This document shows, piece by piece, positions 34,963-47,628 of a DNA stretch of 64,000 bases. Positions within the stretch are counted from its first letter, which is position 1. Every line of letters starts with the position of its first letter. A program made the position numbers and the translations under genes. The DNA is taken from positions 1 through 64,000 of the forward strand of contig JAQFVV010000975.1 of NCBI GenBank assembly GCA_028023455.1, given 5' to 3'. Origin of the DNA: Epiperipatus broadwayi. Taxonomy: Eukaryota; Onychophora; Udeonychophora; Euonychophora; Peripatidae. Under the pieces are notes generated by a model. The model saw nothing but the letters and a program-made list of their open reading frames with translations. It searched no databases and was not told where the DNA came from.

Positions 34963-36479
34963 AACAATTGCTTTTAAAGAGATATTTTTTATTAGAATAG
35001 CTTCTTAATCATATAAGTTAATTTCTAGTAATAATATTAACTTTTCTTTAATGAATGCATGTATAAATACTTAACAGTCGAATGCAATGCTGTCTGATTT
35101 TATACTTGAAGTTTACTCTAATTATGTACTTCTAAGTATAATATATTTGGTCTAGATTCTCTAAAAGTTTTCTGGAAAAAACACTTTTTTTTCATGCATA
35201 AGTGTACATAAATTTGACTTTTGTACATAAATAACATAGCTAATGATTAGTTTAATTGATGGATTACCAAAAAAGAACTTATGTAAGGTTTTCATTTTAG
35301 GAAAAAAGTAATGATAATCATACTGTTGATGGTCCTTATGAAAGTACTGTAAGGATGCATCTTCTGTCTGGATAGTAGGTTTAAACAACATTAGGTTTTG
35401 TTAGCAATAATAAATATTCTAAATACTCTAAACTATTGGGATTACATTTATGGTTAATATTTCTATGATCAAAATTGTTTTTCTTTAATGAATAAATAAA
35501 TGTGATAATCTTATCAAGTGCATTAATTATTTAAGTATTTTTTTTTATATTCGTAAAGCTATTCTAAATTAAAACAGTCAAGTTTAAATCCAAAATTCAC
35601 TATCAAGAAATAATAATAAATTTTGTACCTGAACTTGGCTAGTATCTTAATTTTAAATAGGTTTATATACATGCATGTGTATTTATAAACTTAATAAATA
35701 AAAAGTGGAATATCATAAAGTCAGACGATGAATTCTTTTTCAGTAATCTTTGTTTTTATTGCACCCCTCACCCATTAAAGACTTTCTTATTGTTCTATTA
35801 AACCTGCAGAGTATATATTGAATTTAGAAAAAAATATAAGAATAATAAGATAATAATGAGATTCTCATCAATGCAACAAAATACCAGTCTCAATCTACTA
35901 TAAATTAAATATTGTATATTTCAATATTTCCAAGATAAAGTACACGATATAAACTATGCGCTATTCAATATTTTAATATATTAAGATACGCCAATTTCTT
36001 GGGCAAAGTGTGATTTTATATCATGTTCAATACTTAAATGTTTTCCCTAAGAATGACTAATTGGAAAAAGAAAAACAAAATATGCTTCAACGTAAGTTTT
36101 CAATATTTTCTTTTTACATTTTCTACATTACGTAAATATTTGTTTTAATAAAGATTTTCTTAAAATAAACAAATAAAAAATGTTCAATTTCTAATGGAGT
36201 AATTAATGTTAAAATTTTATTGTCGATACAGTTTTTTTCATAAATCAATGTTTTAACATTTTGTTTTATATTAAACTACAAATAGATTTATTTTATTTAT
36301 TTTAAATATTATTTTAAAATATTTTATTAAAACTTAGGGAAATGAAAATATTTCTAAATATTAAGAATTTCAATGTAATTCACTGAGAATAATAAAATTC
36401 AGAATTTGATTAAATCATATATTTTCTATATCTTAGTGGCACAGAATATTACACAAGCTCATACAAAGAGAAATAAGAC
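34963..36479. other. Gene-free AT-rich stretch
   Basis: The open frame at 35,161-35,391 (minus) has no recognisable motif. Confidence 0.45.
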
Positions 36480-36489
36480 TATTTGCATT

Positions 36490-36700
36490 TATATATTGGA
36501 CTATTTCCATTATCTAATATTAAGCATTGAATGTCTTTAGAAAAAAATAACTTATTTAAATTTTCCAATTACATTCAACTATTACTAATAGCACACAGAT
36601 TAGTATATGCACAAATTTCGAATAGAATTATTCTTTTCTCTTCTTCAGATGTTGTTGGCCTGATCATTGACAATACTACTATGGGAATCGAACCTGTTAA
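36490..36700 (-). mobile_element. PLE-1 family 3'-end remnant
   Basis: Minus strand, same order as in PLE-1: B-box GGTTCGATTCC (rc 36,684-36,694), CTGAAGA, a stem, TTCGAAATTTGTGC (36,611-36,649) and the terminal GGAAATAGTCCA near 36,500. The A-box half and the ORF are lost. Flanking AATACAACCAAAG resembles AATACAGCTAGAA beside PLE-1 near 19,260. Confidence 0.75.
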
Positions 36701-38268
36701 TTCAGTATATGAATACAACCAAAGTACCATCATCACAAACTTTCGGGAAGATCTATTTATGTATACTTTTTAATGTTCATTTACATATGTATATTAAAAT
36801 TTTTGGGGAGCAAATGTCATTTATTAGCTCTTGCATTAAGAGCTTTGCATTAAGAAATTCCTATGATCCAAAATAAAAGAAATGTGCTTAAATGTTCTTA
36901 AAAAATTCTAGGAGTTTCTCAAGACGAATGACTGATATACAGTTTTTTTTCCAAAAAATCCTTTTAATTTCATCTTTAAAACAATATAAGCAAAAGAAAA
37001 AAATATATAGAAAGATTTCAAGCTATTTTTTTTATAACAGAGCTTTATAGGCTTAATATTCTCTGAAAAAGCTTTATGTAGCAAGCAACTATTACTGAAT
37101 TATTTTATATAAGTATAGTAAAAGTTTTATTTTAATCAGACAAACTAAAGACAAACGCTGTAAATAATAATAATAAATTAAAAATATATTAACTTTAATC
37201 ATGACTTAAAGCTTCAACTATGATTGATTTTAGTTGCAAAAGAAATACCAATAAACCTTAAGTGATAAAAAACTTAAAATCACAATTTAACTAAATTTAA
37301 ACCTAGAATATTTACTTCCGTTAGATATTGGAAAAAAAGTGCATTAGTTCTAAATTGTGGTACTGAAGATTTTTTAAAATTCATTGAATAGCAAAAAATT
37401 AAAAAATAAAGCTTAACTAATCAATGATTATCTAATCAATATTTATATTTATTAATAACTAATATAGAGATATAAATATTATATGTTTTACTTGCTGCGA
37501 GAATTGGATATCAGCTGATAATCTTTGGGTATAGAATCACTTCCGATTATATATAATTTAAATACAGCACTTTATATTTTCTTTTTCTTCTTCATTGCAC
37601 TAAGTATATGCTTATTGCCACTAAATGAGTACAATTGTCACTAAAAAGAATTTCTCTATAATAAAAATTAAAATAACAATACAACTTTATTTTTCCCATA
37701 CATATCCGAAATATTCATTATTTTTAATCAATGGAATAAAAAAGTAATTAAAAATAAAATTTTAATTGAAGAAAAAATGATGACTTTAATGAAATGTATA
37801 TTTGCAAATAAGGAAAGCATAAAAATATTAAAAATTCTTATAAATAAAAAAATAATAAATTCGTTAGTTTTTTAGAAGGACAGTCATGTGACAGTTGATC
37901 TTTAATTGAGAGACCTTTAATTCTTGAGTTCAACAGTCTACCACTATACCACATAAAAAAAATATTCTCACTTTTGGATTGAAAATATTATACTCAGTTT
38001 TGTAATCAAGTTACTTTTTTTAAAAAGGAAAAGTAAACTTATTTTCTATAACATTACACGTGTTCTATATGGCATTTTTAATTTTTCAGTTATTCAAAGA
38101 ATCAAAATGACAAAGATATTTGTAATATTATAGAACAATTAAATTTATTTTGCCTTTAAAAAAATGATGATGGCAGAGAGAAATAAGTGCTTAAAGCTTA
38201 TTAAAACGATAAAAAAAACAATTCATTTTAAAGGGGGGGAAATTATTAAGATTCCTAAAAGTGACATC
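36701..38268. other. Gene-free AT-rich stretch
   Basis: On the minus strand around 37,900-37,955, GTGGTATAGTGGTAGAC resembles a tRNA A-box region, with no good B box. Nothing else supported. Confidence 0.4.
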
Positions 38269-38374
<106 letters not shown>

Positions 38375-39179
38375 ATATTATACTATCGATACAAGAAATT
38401 ACATCGAATTATTAATTTCCAGATAACACTGATTGTCAAAAATTAAAAGAGGTACATAGAAAAACTATTATTATTTAAAAAATTAAATAAAACAATAAAT
38501 AAAATATATTAATAAAATATCAAAACTGCAAATGCACTTATTTGTAAATAACTAACAAAACCAAAGCTATTAACTATTAAAAAATTCGATTCTAAGAATA
38601 CTAATTACATATATTCACATATACACAAAATCAATTATAATATATTTCTTATCGGTTATAAATTTACAAATGTACATAAAATGTTTTAAGAATTTTTTTT
38701 TTTTTTTATAAATACCCTTTAATTTTGCATGTTTCTATACTACAGTATTTAGTCAAATTGAAATCATATTAAATGATGCAGCACATTCTATTTAAACTTG
38801 ACCTACTATTTAAGTAAGATTTTTGCTTAGCTGAAAAGAACAATATTCTACAGTGTATTTTGGCCTACATGAGTTTTGTTATGTTAATTAAATTTAAAGC
38901 AAATGGGGATTATAAAATTGATAAAAAGGTGAAATAAATCACATGTTTAACAACTATGAGAATATCGCATTATGCCACGAGTAGTGAAGGTAACAGTACA
39001 GTATTTTATATTTACATTTGTTTTTACAGGCAGCTCACATCAAAATTTGCTTGACCAACCTAAATTAATCTGGTATCATTATCCCCAATTAATAATAGCT
39101 ATGCATAGAAACTATTACTCATAGATTGAAGGTCTAAAGCATTTTAAAATAAGTAAGATGAAACAATTTCTATTTTATG

Positions 39180-40590
39180 TCTCAGGAGCACACATGAAAA
39201 TTTATGGTTGATTTACACTTGATCTGAAGAATATAATATTACTTATTTTTAAAAAAGATGGAAACCTTTGCAGAAATTATAGAATTATAGAAGAAACCTA
39301 AATTTAATATTCGAATAATAATTTTTTTCTAACATTTGGAAATATTTTTTAAAAATTAAAAATAAAATTTTAATAAGTATTATGTTAAATAAATGATCTA
39401 CCGAATTTTAGATGTGTTATAACAAGACGGATCTACTTAGCTGTACTAATGATAAATGACCTATAATATTAATTTTTTTATAAATTTGATCATACAAGCT
39501 TTTTGCAAATGATGGAGAAACTTGAGCATATACTGTTCCTTAATAGATGCAAATTACATCATAAATATCAAAATAAATAGAAAACATGAAATTGATATAA
39601 GAATACTTTTTGTTAAAAAAGAATTATAATCAAACTAATTATGCATAATGGAAATAACTTAGAAATCAAATTTTAAAACCATGATTTCTAAATTAAAATA
39701 AGTAATAAATCAAACAAAACATGGTAACTAATTAACAGTAATCTCTTTTAAAAATTTATTCGACAAAAAGTTCACACTGCTGCCATACAGAAAATAGTTT
39801 AATCAAAATAATAATTGAAAAACAAGGCCAAAAAATTACCAACTTTAACAAAGTTATAATATTTTAAATTTAAATCTTAGAGAAGCTGTTATAATAAGCA
39901 TTCTTAAACATTAAAAAACCTCACGTTTTCTAGCATCTATTATATTAAACAGATAAGATCTTAAATAATGAATTATATTATTAATATAAAAATAATAAAG
40001 CAAGATTATATAGATTTATATTGTTTCCTATAAATTAAAACCAGGTTTTGCCATGTTAATTTAGTATCTATCATTTTAAGGAATACCTAGCATTTATTAA
40101 TTAGAAAAATATCTAGCAATTATTAATTAGAAAATAGAGATCCAAAACGATTTTTTTTTATTAGTGGAATGTAATGTAAAGCAGAAGGCTATATTATTGT
40201 TTGATTTAATATTTTTACTCTGTCTTTCTTTTTTTATTTAACTTCTTAAAAATAAAATACTAAATATTCTTTTTTTAACTTCAAAAATGTTGTTCATAAA
40301 CTTATTATTATTATTATTTAGATTGAAATAAGTAAAAACAACTGAAGTGGAGTTGGGCAGAGCACATTGCTAAAAGATAAGATAATAGATAGATAGTTGA
40401 AATTTAAACTGGATTTCAAGAGATTGAAAAAGACCCAAAGAGAGACTACATGTGAGATGGATGGATGAAATAAGGAAATGTGTGGGACTTATGTGGAGAA
40501 GATAGGCTAGAGATCAGAGAAGATGTATTGAATTTGAAGAGACCATCATTATGCAGAGATTGATAATAATTGACGATGATGATAAAAGTA
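39180..40590 (+). pseudogene. RTE-type LINE relic (RT fragment to 3' end)
   Basis: Plus strand. At 39,240-39,290 the frame LIFKKDGNLCRNYRII matches the RT entry motif I-F-K-K-x-x-x-x-x-x-N-Y-R-G-I. About 1.1 kb downstream (40,345-40,572), through stops, LKWSWAEHIAKR, then RPKERLHVRWMDEIRKCVG, then ARDQRR match the C-terminal pattern W-S-W-A-x-H-I-A-R, R-P-x-x-R-W-x-D-x-I-R-K. The spacing fits one RTE element. The end is followed by GACGATGATGAT, a TGA-type tail usual for RTE. The middle is too AT-rich to read, so joining the two parts is inference. Confidence 0.65.
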
Positions 40591-41423
40591 AAATATTTGA
40601 AAAAATATAAAAAAGCAAAATTGATAATTAAATTATTTAATAATTGTTTGCTACAAAATAAAACTTTATTATATTTAAATAAAAAGAGAAAACTTCTCAG
40701 AAGTCAATCACTAGACTTAAAAAGTTTATTGGCATCTGTAGCTAAAAATTATATTATTACAATAAATCTATTTACGTTCGCAAATCAATGGTTAAAAAAA
40801 TCATTATAATAATATAATGATTTATGTTACAATAACTGCACACATGTACTGCTTATTAAAATCTAGTTGTACAATATTAACAGAAATCAGAACATTGTTT
40901 AACAGTTATAAATTAAAAATATTTCTGATACTGAATATTTGGAGAAAACTCTGCAAATATAAAAAACAACCTTAATCTTACTATATTTTTAAAACTGCGA
41001 ATCCTTGTCAAATAACTGTTATTTTAATTTCCTTTCACAAGAATGTTCAGCAATTGAAAATGTAGTAAGGTTGTATTTATATAATCAATAAATTTTAGAA
41101 ACGCAGTGTTGAGATTGTAATTGTATATAAGGTAATCATCCTTCCCCACTAGCGCTACTGTAAATGAAGACTATGGTACTAGTGACAAAGACTGATTACG
41201 TTCTATAAAAGGTTGTATTTAATATTTATATACAGATAGCTACTATTTCCATTTGATGTTAGCAATATTTTCTCCAAATATTTCTATTATTAGTGTTTGT
41301 AATTTATTAGATTTCAGGGTGTGAGAAGCTAGTCATAGTTATTTATCTTTACAGTTGTGACAAAAAATGATAGGTTTTTTTAGATAAACTATTGCACAAA
41401 ATAGTACAACAAATACCCTGTGC

Positions 41424-41478
41424 AGTTTGGCGCGTTGGTAGAGCATCGAGTCAGAATTGGGAAGTCCGATTCTAAATA
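41424..41478 (+). repeat. tRNA-like remnant
   Basis: TGGCGCGTTGGTAGAGC (A box, from 41,428) and AGTCCGATTCT (B box, about 41,463-41,473), only 25 bp apart, so the anticodon arm is shortened. Probably a SINE head or a PLE tRNA module. Confidence 0.5.
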
Positions 41479-42499
41479 TAAATAATGTTGATAGAATCCT
41501 ACATGAGGAGATGACAGTAAAATCTATGCACTTAATAATTACAAGATCTAAGCACATTGAATAGCAAAATAATCTTTCGATTAGAAAAAAGAAGATTTTG
41601 GTTGCCAGATATGACTTACTTTTTTGTCTGCTGGAATAACTTCTGTCAGTTTACTGAATTCATGTTTTTATGTGGAAGTTGATCAATTTTCTTTATTTGC
41701 ATATCAAAATTTTTAATTTTGTTGAATTATAAATGCAATATATCACATAGCTTTTTAATTTGGGATTTTGAAACAACGGAATACATGTCTTACTTTTGTA
41801 AAAATTACCAACTTTACAATTTAAAATTGTTTAACTTTTTTCTTTCTTTAGTTGTAGAAGCAATTTCTCTATATCTAGGTATTAATTTATTTATTTGACT
41901 ATTGAATCAATTTTTTTTTAATTACTACATTTCATCTAATTTGAAACAAATTTATTAAAATTTCTAATCAAAATGATTTTTATCCTGATCATCAAGTTCC
42001 TAATGATCGGAGATTTGGTTTTAATTTACTTTTATATAGTAGTATAATGTAATACCTTCAAAAAGTACTGAGTATTCTATTCACATTTACCATATATCTT
42101 CATGGTATAATTCCAACCCTTAATAAGTTGAACCTCATTTGGCATAGCTTAAATTAATGAGAAAAAAATATATAGTTTATTTGTTTCCCTAATAGATAAA
42201 CTTTAGGAATAGAAGAATAAATTGCCTGCTAGTTAAAAGATATGACTTTTAAAATATAATAAAACGTTTTCTCCATATATTTTAATCTTCTCCGATTGTA
42301 AGATGTAAATTTATTTCAGCAAAAAAAAATACAGTTTACAGACGATACTAGAATTAGCCTAAAATACAAATTTTGTATAAGGTTGTAAGTTCCATCCATT
42401 AAAATTATTTTGAAAATGTAGACATTCACCCTAAGATTATAATGTCAATTTTACTTCTTTTTTATACAACTATTATATTGTAAATTATGGGCTGTTATT
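41479..42499. other. Gene-free AT-rich stretch
   Basis: Nothing recognised on either strand. Confidence 0.45.
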
Positions 42500-42511
42500 A
42501 TTTCATCTTTA

Positions 42512-42556
42512 CAGAGGATTTGAATCCAGACTTTCAAGCTTCCTTTAGCCACCCAC
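42512..42556 (-). repeat. tRNA-like remnant, family E copy 1
   Basis: The minus strand reads GGTGGCTAAAGGAAGC, then CTTGAAAGTCTGGATTCAAA up to TCC near 42,516. It matches family E pieces at 43.0 and 46.2 kb. A Ser/Leu-like tRNA head is suggested by TGGCTAAAGG. Confidence 0.5.
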
Positions 42557-42947
42557 TCCATCTTATACAACCGATACACAATACCACATACATGTAAAAA
42601 AGATAAATGACCTCCAGTATATTATTTCGTGCTGAACTACCACTCATCTGTTGATTCAAATCATCATCTCCCACACATATATTTAATCAGTGCTCGGTTT
42701 ATATTAAGATAGTAAATCTTCAAACTTTAATGGACAGGTTTCAATTTTATCCACTCTCTAACTCTTCAGTCATTTATATAATTGAACATGTGATGATGGC
42801 ATGTTCAAAGCCCTTATTTGCCATTTTTGTTGTCATACCCAGGTTGACAATAAATCATTCTAACCCCTAATATGGAGAACCTTAAGCTAATTTAAATACA
42901 CAGAAGAGAGATGGGTAGAATACAGGCTGAATATGTAATATTTAAAT

Positions 42948-43093
42948 ACAAGTATATTATATATACTTTTAAGCAAGATGTTATTAGAGAAGATTTGAAC
43001 CCAAACTTTCAATCTGACTAAAGGGAGCTTGAAAGTCTGGGTTCAAATCCCCTCTAATTACAACTAGCTTAAAAGTATATATAATATACTTTA
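42948..43093. mobile_element. Palindrome with tRNA-like ends, family E copy 2
   Basis: Arms 42,948-43,011 and 43,031-43,093 are inverted copies with AAGTATATTATATATACTTT at the outer edge. Each arm has a B-box-like GGGTTCAAATCCC (plus at 43,038-43,050). Another head-to-head inverted end, here of a tRNA-derived unit. Confidence 0.7.
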
Positions 43094-43261
43094 TTTAAAT
43101 ATTTCATTTTTAATAATTTTGAAAATCATTTCTAACACAATCTCTTAGTATATGATTTAAATTAAGAATTGCTTTAAATAACCAACAACAATAATTCAAT
43201 CTGTTTTAATTGGTTGACTATCCTAAACAAAATATATTTATTTTTACCAAAACCTTCATAA

Positions 43262-43545
43262 GTTGGTCTATTTCCATTACCTATCATTAAATGTTGAATG
43301 TCTAGAAAATTTTAAACTTTATGCAAACTTTTCACAAATTGTTAGTAATAACACACAAATAGACAACATAGGATAAAAATTATACATCATTTCGAGTAGT
43401 AGTATTTTCCACTCTTCTTCAGGTATTGCTGGACTGGTCAGTGATAATATTAGCATTGAAGTCAAACTTACACCTTTAGATTTTTGTATATCGAAATTTA
43501 AGACAATTCTCTAACCAACTGAGCTATTCTGTCATTAGTTTTGTA
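43262..43545 (-). mobile_element. PLE-1 family 3'-end remnant
   Basis: Minus strand: A box TAGCTCAGTTGG (rc about 43,516-43,527), a decayed B box, CTGAAGA, stem GAGT/ACTC, GAAATGATG (43,386-43,422), then GGTAATGGAAATAGACC at the terminus. It keeps the tRNA-like plus hammerhead-like order of PLE-1 without the ORF. Confidence 0.75.
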
Positions 43546-44759
43546 AATTTTTATATTTTATACTTAAATTATTGCACATTTATTGGTTTTATTAAGCAAT
43601 CACATATAGACATAGGTACATATATAGTTGTATGACAAAGCAAATATGTCTAATGAAATGTTTTATTTAAAACATCAACAATTACAAAATAATTATTGGG
43701 TATAGTTGTCACACGCACACAGACATCGCGTACATATATATAATTTGAAAAAGTATTTGTTTAAAATTGCATTAAAAATATAATTCATTTTTTTCTCAAT
43801 TTTATTCTTTTTACTTACACAATCTATATAGATAAATAAAGAATATACATTTCAAGAATATCAAATATTTGATTTTCTTTAATAAAGGCAAATGATTAAC
43901 CAAAGTAATTCTTTTTTTATTTCAATCATGTAGATTTCAATTCTCTGATTTTTTTTTTTTATTTAAAAGTAAAATTAAATTTATTAACTCAGTCTATATA
44001 AATCGTTAAATTCATCTTTAAAAATTAATCATTTTTATTATATTTAGGAAAGATTAAACTCGATTGAATTAAATGTTAACGCGAACCTATCCTGACTAAG
44101 TTATTAGCGGCCGCTTATAAGAGAAGTCGGTTCTCATAGCATTTCGTTTAACAGTAGTAATGAAATTATAATGTTCTGCAGAAGCAATTTTCAGCTACAT
44201 AGATTGTCAATAAGATTTAAATTAAATCAGCCTGAAATAAGACAAGAATGGCAAACAATCTTTTTCTTAATTTTGAAAGAAAGCATGTCCCCAAATCGCT
44301 CTATCTCGCGAGAATATGACAATGTATTTATAATTCTAATATAGATACTCAGAATATATTACTAAATTAAAAAAAAAATATTACGAAAACAAAAAACAAT
44401 AAATGAATTTATTCACTTTTAAAATCAATGCTTTTATTTATAACAACAATTAAATATTTTTCAAAATAAATTAAATAAATGTATTTAGAAAAGTTATGGC
44501 GAAAGTGATTTTTATATATAAAGTCATTCCAAATAAATTAAAGTTTTATATTTCATATAATATTGTAGTATATACTTAATAACACGTATTATTTATAAAA
44601 CAAAATCTCTCCATGAATTAATAATAAATTTAGTGAATGAGATTTTAATATAATAAAAAAAGATAAGTCACCAGAACAACAAAGCAATAGGAGGATACGT
44701 TGATTTTACCCTTTTTGTTCCCATTGAAGTCACTGAAAAGATATGCAAAACGCACTTTA
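43546..44759. other. Gene-free stretch
   Basis: AT-rich with a small GC-richer patch near 44,080-44,150 that includes a NotI-type GCGGCCGC. No coding or RNA signal recognised. Confidence 0.4.
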
Positions 44760-44860
44760 CAGGGTTATATCGCCTTATAATAATTTGTAAATACGTTTAT
44801 CTCGATTGATTCAAGGCTTATTTTCGTTAATGTACCATTTATTTATATTATCTATATAAA
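44760..44860 (+). repeat. Interspersed repeat F, copy 1
   Basis: CTTATAATAATTTGTAAATA, CGTTTATC and AAGGCTTATT share order and orientation with 46,935-47,010 (CTTATAATAATATATAAATG). It sits just outside the 44.9-45.6-kb palindrome. Confidence 0.55.
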
Positions 44861-44861
44861 T

Positions 44862-45597
44862 ATATGTTAATGAATACATCAAAGTTCTTTTTAAAACTTG
44901 TTTTTATATGTCCATAATAAAAATAATATATATTCAACATTTTGACTATTTTATATAGTCTTTTTTAAGGAACCCTAAACAATAAAAATACAAATATATA
45001 ATGATAAATATCACATACTCCAAACAAATGCAAAAATATTAAAAATTCTCTTTACCTCAACACCTTTTCTTTTACAACAATCTCAACTTAATCAAATTTT
45101 TTACATTTATATATCCATCCAAAAAATACCTTAAAAACATTTAATTAGCAAAATAATTATTTTCTTTTCTTTTCTATTAACATTCTGTTTAATTCAGGTT
45201 TAATTCAAGAAAGAATGATAAAGGAAAGGATTTACATATTAAAATTAAACCTGAATTAAACAGAATGTTAATAGAAAAGAAAAAAGAAAATAATAAATTT
45301 GTTAATTAAATGTTTTTAAGGTATTGTTTTGGATGGGTATATAAATGTAAAAAATTTGATTAAGTTGAGATTGTAATAGAAAAGGTGTTGAGGTAAGAAG
45401 AATTTTTAGTATTTTTTAATATTTTTGCATTTGTTTGGAATATGTAATAATTATTATTATATATTTGTATTTTTATTTTTTAGTGTTCTTGAGAAAGACC
45501 ATATAAAATAATAGAAATGTTGGATATATTTTATTTTTATTATGGTCATATAAAAATAAATTTTAAAAAGAAGTTTGATGTATTCATTGACATATAT
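44862..45597. mobile_element. PLE-like palindrome with hammerhead-like motif
   Basis: Arms of about 350 bp (44,862-45,207 and 45,241-45,597) are inverted copies at moderate identity around a 33-bp centre. The plus arm has TTCTTGAGAAAGACCATATA then ATAGAAATGTTGGATA (45,485-45,525). The minus arm has AAAAAGACTATATAAAATAG then TCAAAATGTTGAATA. Both derive from a CTGANGA-stem-GAAA layout with decay. No ORF is readable. Confidence 0.7.
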
Positions 45598-46111
45598 GAA
45601 AAATTATGATTTACTTTGAAATAAAAAAATATGTAGATATTTTAAATTCATTCATTTATCTATATAAGTGTGAAAGTTTGTTTATTTATGACTTCATAAC
45701 TGATCAAATATTGTACTAATCTTGAAAAATCTTGCATGATTTTCTTTCATTTTTTTGTACAGAATTTTACTAGCATATACATTTTTGCTTTAATTATTTA
45801 AAAAAAAAAGTAATTTGCATTATAAAAGTGCTTGGAAAATATATATCATAACTTTTTCTGAATAGGTCATAACAGTGCAAGAAAGGGCAGCAATAATTAA
45901 AGGATATAGAGGTGGATTTTTAAAAAAATGAAAAGTATAGTTTTTGATAAAGCAAAATAATATTTGATTTTTTTACTATATGTTAAATTAATTAAATTTC
46001 ATTTGTATCACATATTTAATTTCTCATTTGAATAATACAAATTTAGATATGTTATAATAATGAATTTGAAAAAGATAAATAATTTCTAATCTATATATTT
46101 CATACTGAACT
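45598..46111. other. Gene-free AT-rich stretch
   Basis: Nothing recognised. It ends at GGCACAATATATAT, the complement of the R3.4 left end. Confidence 0.4.
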
Positions 46112-46240
46112 GGCACAATATATATATATATATATTAAAATAAACATTTCACATGTGTGTTTTCAGATGTATTGTTTATATGAGATATTGGATGGCTGAA
46201 GAGAGGTTGAAAATCTGTTCAAATCCCCTATATTACATCT
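46112..46240 (+). repeat. (TA)n with adjoining tRNA-like remnant, family E copy 3
   Basis: GGCACAATATATATAT (46,112 on) is the R3.4-type end. Further on, TGGCTGAAGAG (46,193-46,203) and a decayed B box TGTTCAAATCCCC (46,217-46,229) match family E. Confidence 0.5.
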
Positions 46241-47087
46241 AGACTCTAGGTATTTATGTTTAAAATATTAATAATGAATTTGATAAACTTTTAGGAATTC
46301 AGTTTAAATATACTTTTAATATGCATTAAAGTAAATTTTAAAATAGCATAGCTGCAGCAAAAGAAATACTACTGAATTTAATAAACTTTTAGGATGCGAG
46401 TTTAAATATATTTAACATGTGAAAAAGTCGATTTTAAAATACCATAGGTATAGCAAAAGAAATATTAAATTTGAGATACTTATACTATTCCTCTTTAAGT
46501 ATATATTCAAATGATATTATAATAAGATATCGTGGCTTGCATATTAAAATATATAGTAGAAAATGAAAATATGTTAGTTTTGATAATCTAGGTAAAATTA
46601 TGCATAAATATATTTTAAATTATTTAAATTTTGTTTGGATTATGTATTTAATTTCTAACTTGCATATACTACAATGACATTAAAATGTTAAAGGCATTTA
46701 AAAAATTATCATATGAGAAGTAAAAAATAATTTACTTTAAATTATTGTTTATTGTATTTAATAACTTATATTTTTTGTGATTCTGTTGTTGATAATTATT
46801 TTATGTAAATATTATGTAAATATATTTTAATTATCAAACTTTCTATGAATGCAAGAGGATAGCCAGGGAAATGGAGAGAATTAAAAAGTAAAAATTTTAT
46901 ATGGTATTCATTACATCCAAAATCATGTATCAACTTATAATAATATATAAATGCATTTATCTATCACTGATTTAAGGTTTATTACCATTAATATATCACT
47001 TATATACCATTTATTGTTTATAATTACTAGTTGAAAGTAATAATAGTAATAGAAAAGGAAGTTTTTGGTCTATTAAAGAGGGGGTAA
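46241..47087. other. Gene-free AT-rich stretch
   Basis: Contains repeat F copy 2 (about 46,935-47,010); otherwise nothing recognised. Confidence 0.4.
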
Positions 47088-47112
47088 TTTTTTTTTTTTT
47101 TTATGAAGTTTC

Positions 47113-47153
<41 letters not shown>
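47088..47153. repeat. T15 and A35 homopolymer pair
   Basis: T15 (47,088-47,102), a short spacer, then T6 and 35 A. The A run could be the poly(A) of a retroposed sequence, but no body was recognised beside it. Confidence 0.9.
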
Positions 47154-47155
<2 letters not shown>

Positions 47156-47387
47156 AAATCAACTTATTTCATTCTGGAATTTTATTAGTCATTCTATATA
47201 ACATTTACATCTCATCATGTTAGCTCCTGCCATTAATTCATAGGTTTCAAACTAAACAATAAATATTGCATCAGTTATCTAGTTAGTTCTTATTTTTCTC
47301 TTTTTACTTTCTTATATATATATATATATTGCTTTAATTCACCTCACATACACTTTAATGCAATTTTTTTAATGATTTCTTTATTTT

Positions 47388-47425
47388 CCTGTCAGTTTTG
47401 ATTGTTCTGCAGTCTTTATCAGAGA
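47388..47425 (-). ncRNA. Hammerhead-like motif, PLE-2 left arm
   Basis: The minus strand reads CTGATAAAGACTGCAG, then CAATCAAAACTGAC. The G of GAAA is A here, as in the right arm, so the master copy may already have lost it, or this PLE family uses a variant. Confidence 0.4.
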
Positions 47426-47628
47426 GATCTTAATTTTCTCTACCTTTTAAATTAATATATATATGTGCTCTGTGCACAGGTAATGAAGCTATTAATAAAT
47501 TGTCATGAAATTATCAAAATTTTACCGCCAAGCACTTTCGGGACAGTCTACAGTCCCATATTCATGGCAAGATATTCTGTTAATAACTGTAAAAATATGC
47601 AAATTTTATGCAAACTTATGTGCAGATG

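Noticed and set aside
34785-35000. Poly-Ile open frame (also 55,621-55,818)
   Set aside because: Translation of TAA and TA repeats, not a gene.
40570-40809. 79-residue Lys/Leu-rich frame
   Set aside because: Low-complexity translation of AT-rich DNA just beyond the RTE tail.
41155-41215. Hammerhead motif near GAAGACTATGGTACTAGTG
   Set aside because: The layout needs several mismatches; no GAAA in the right place.
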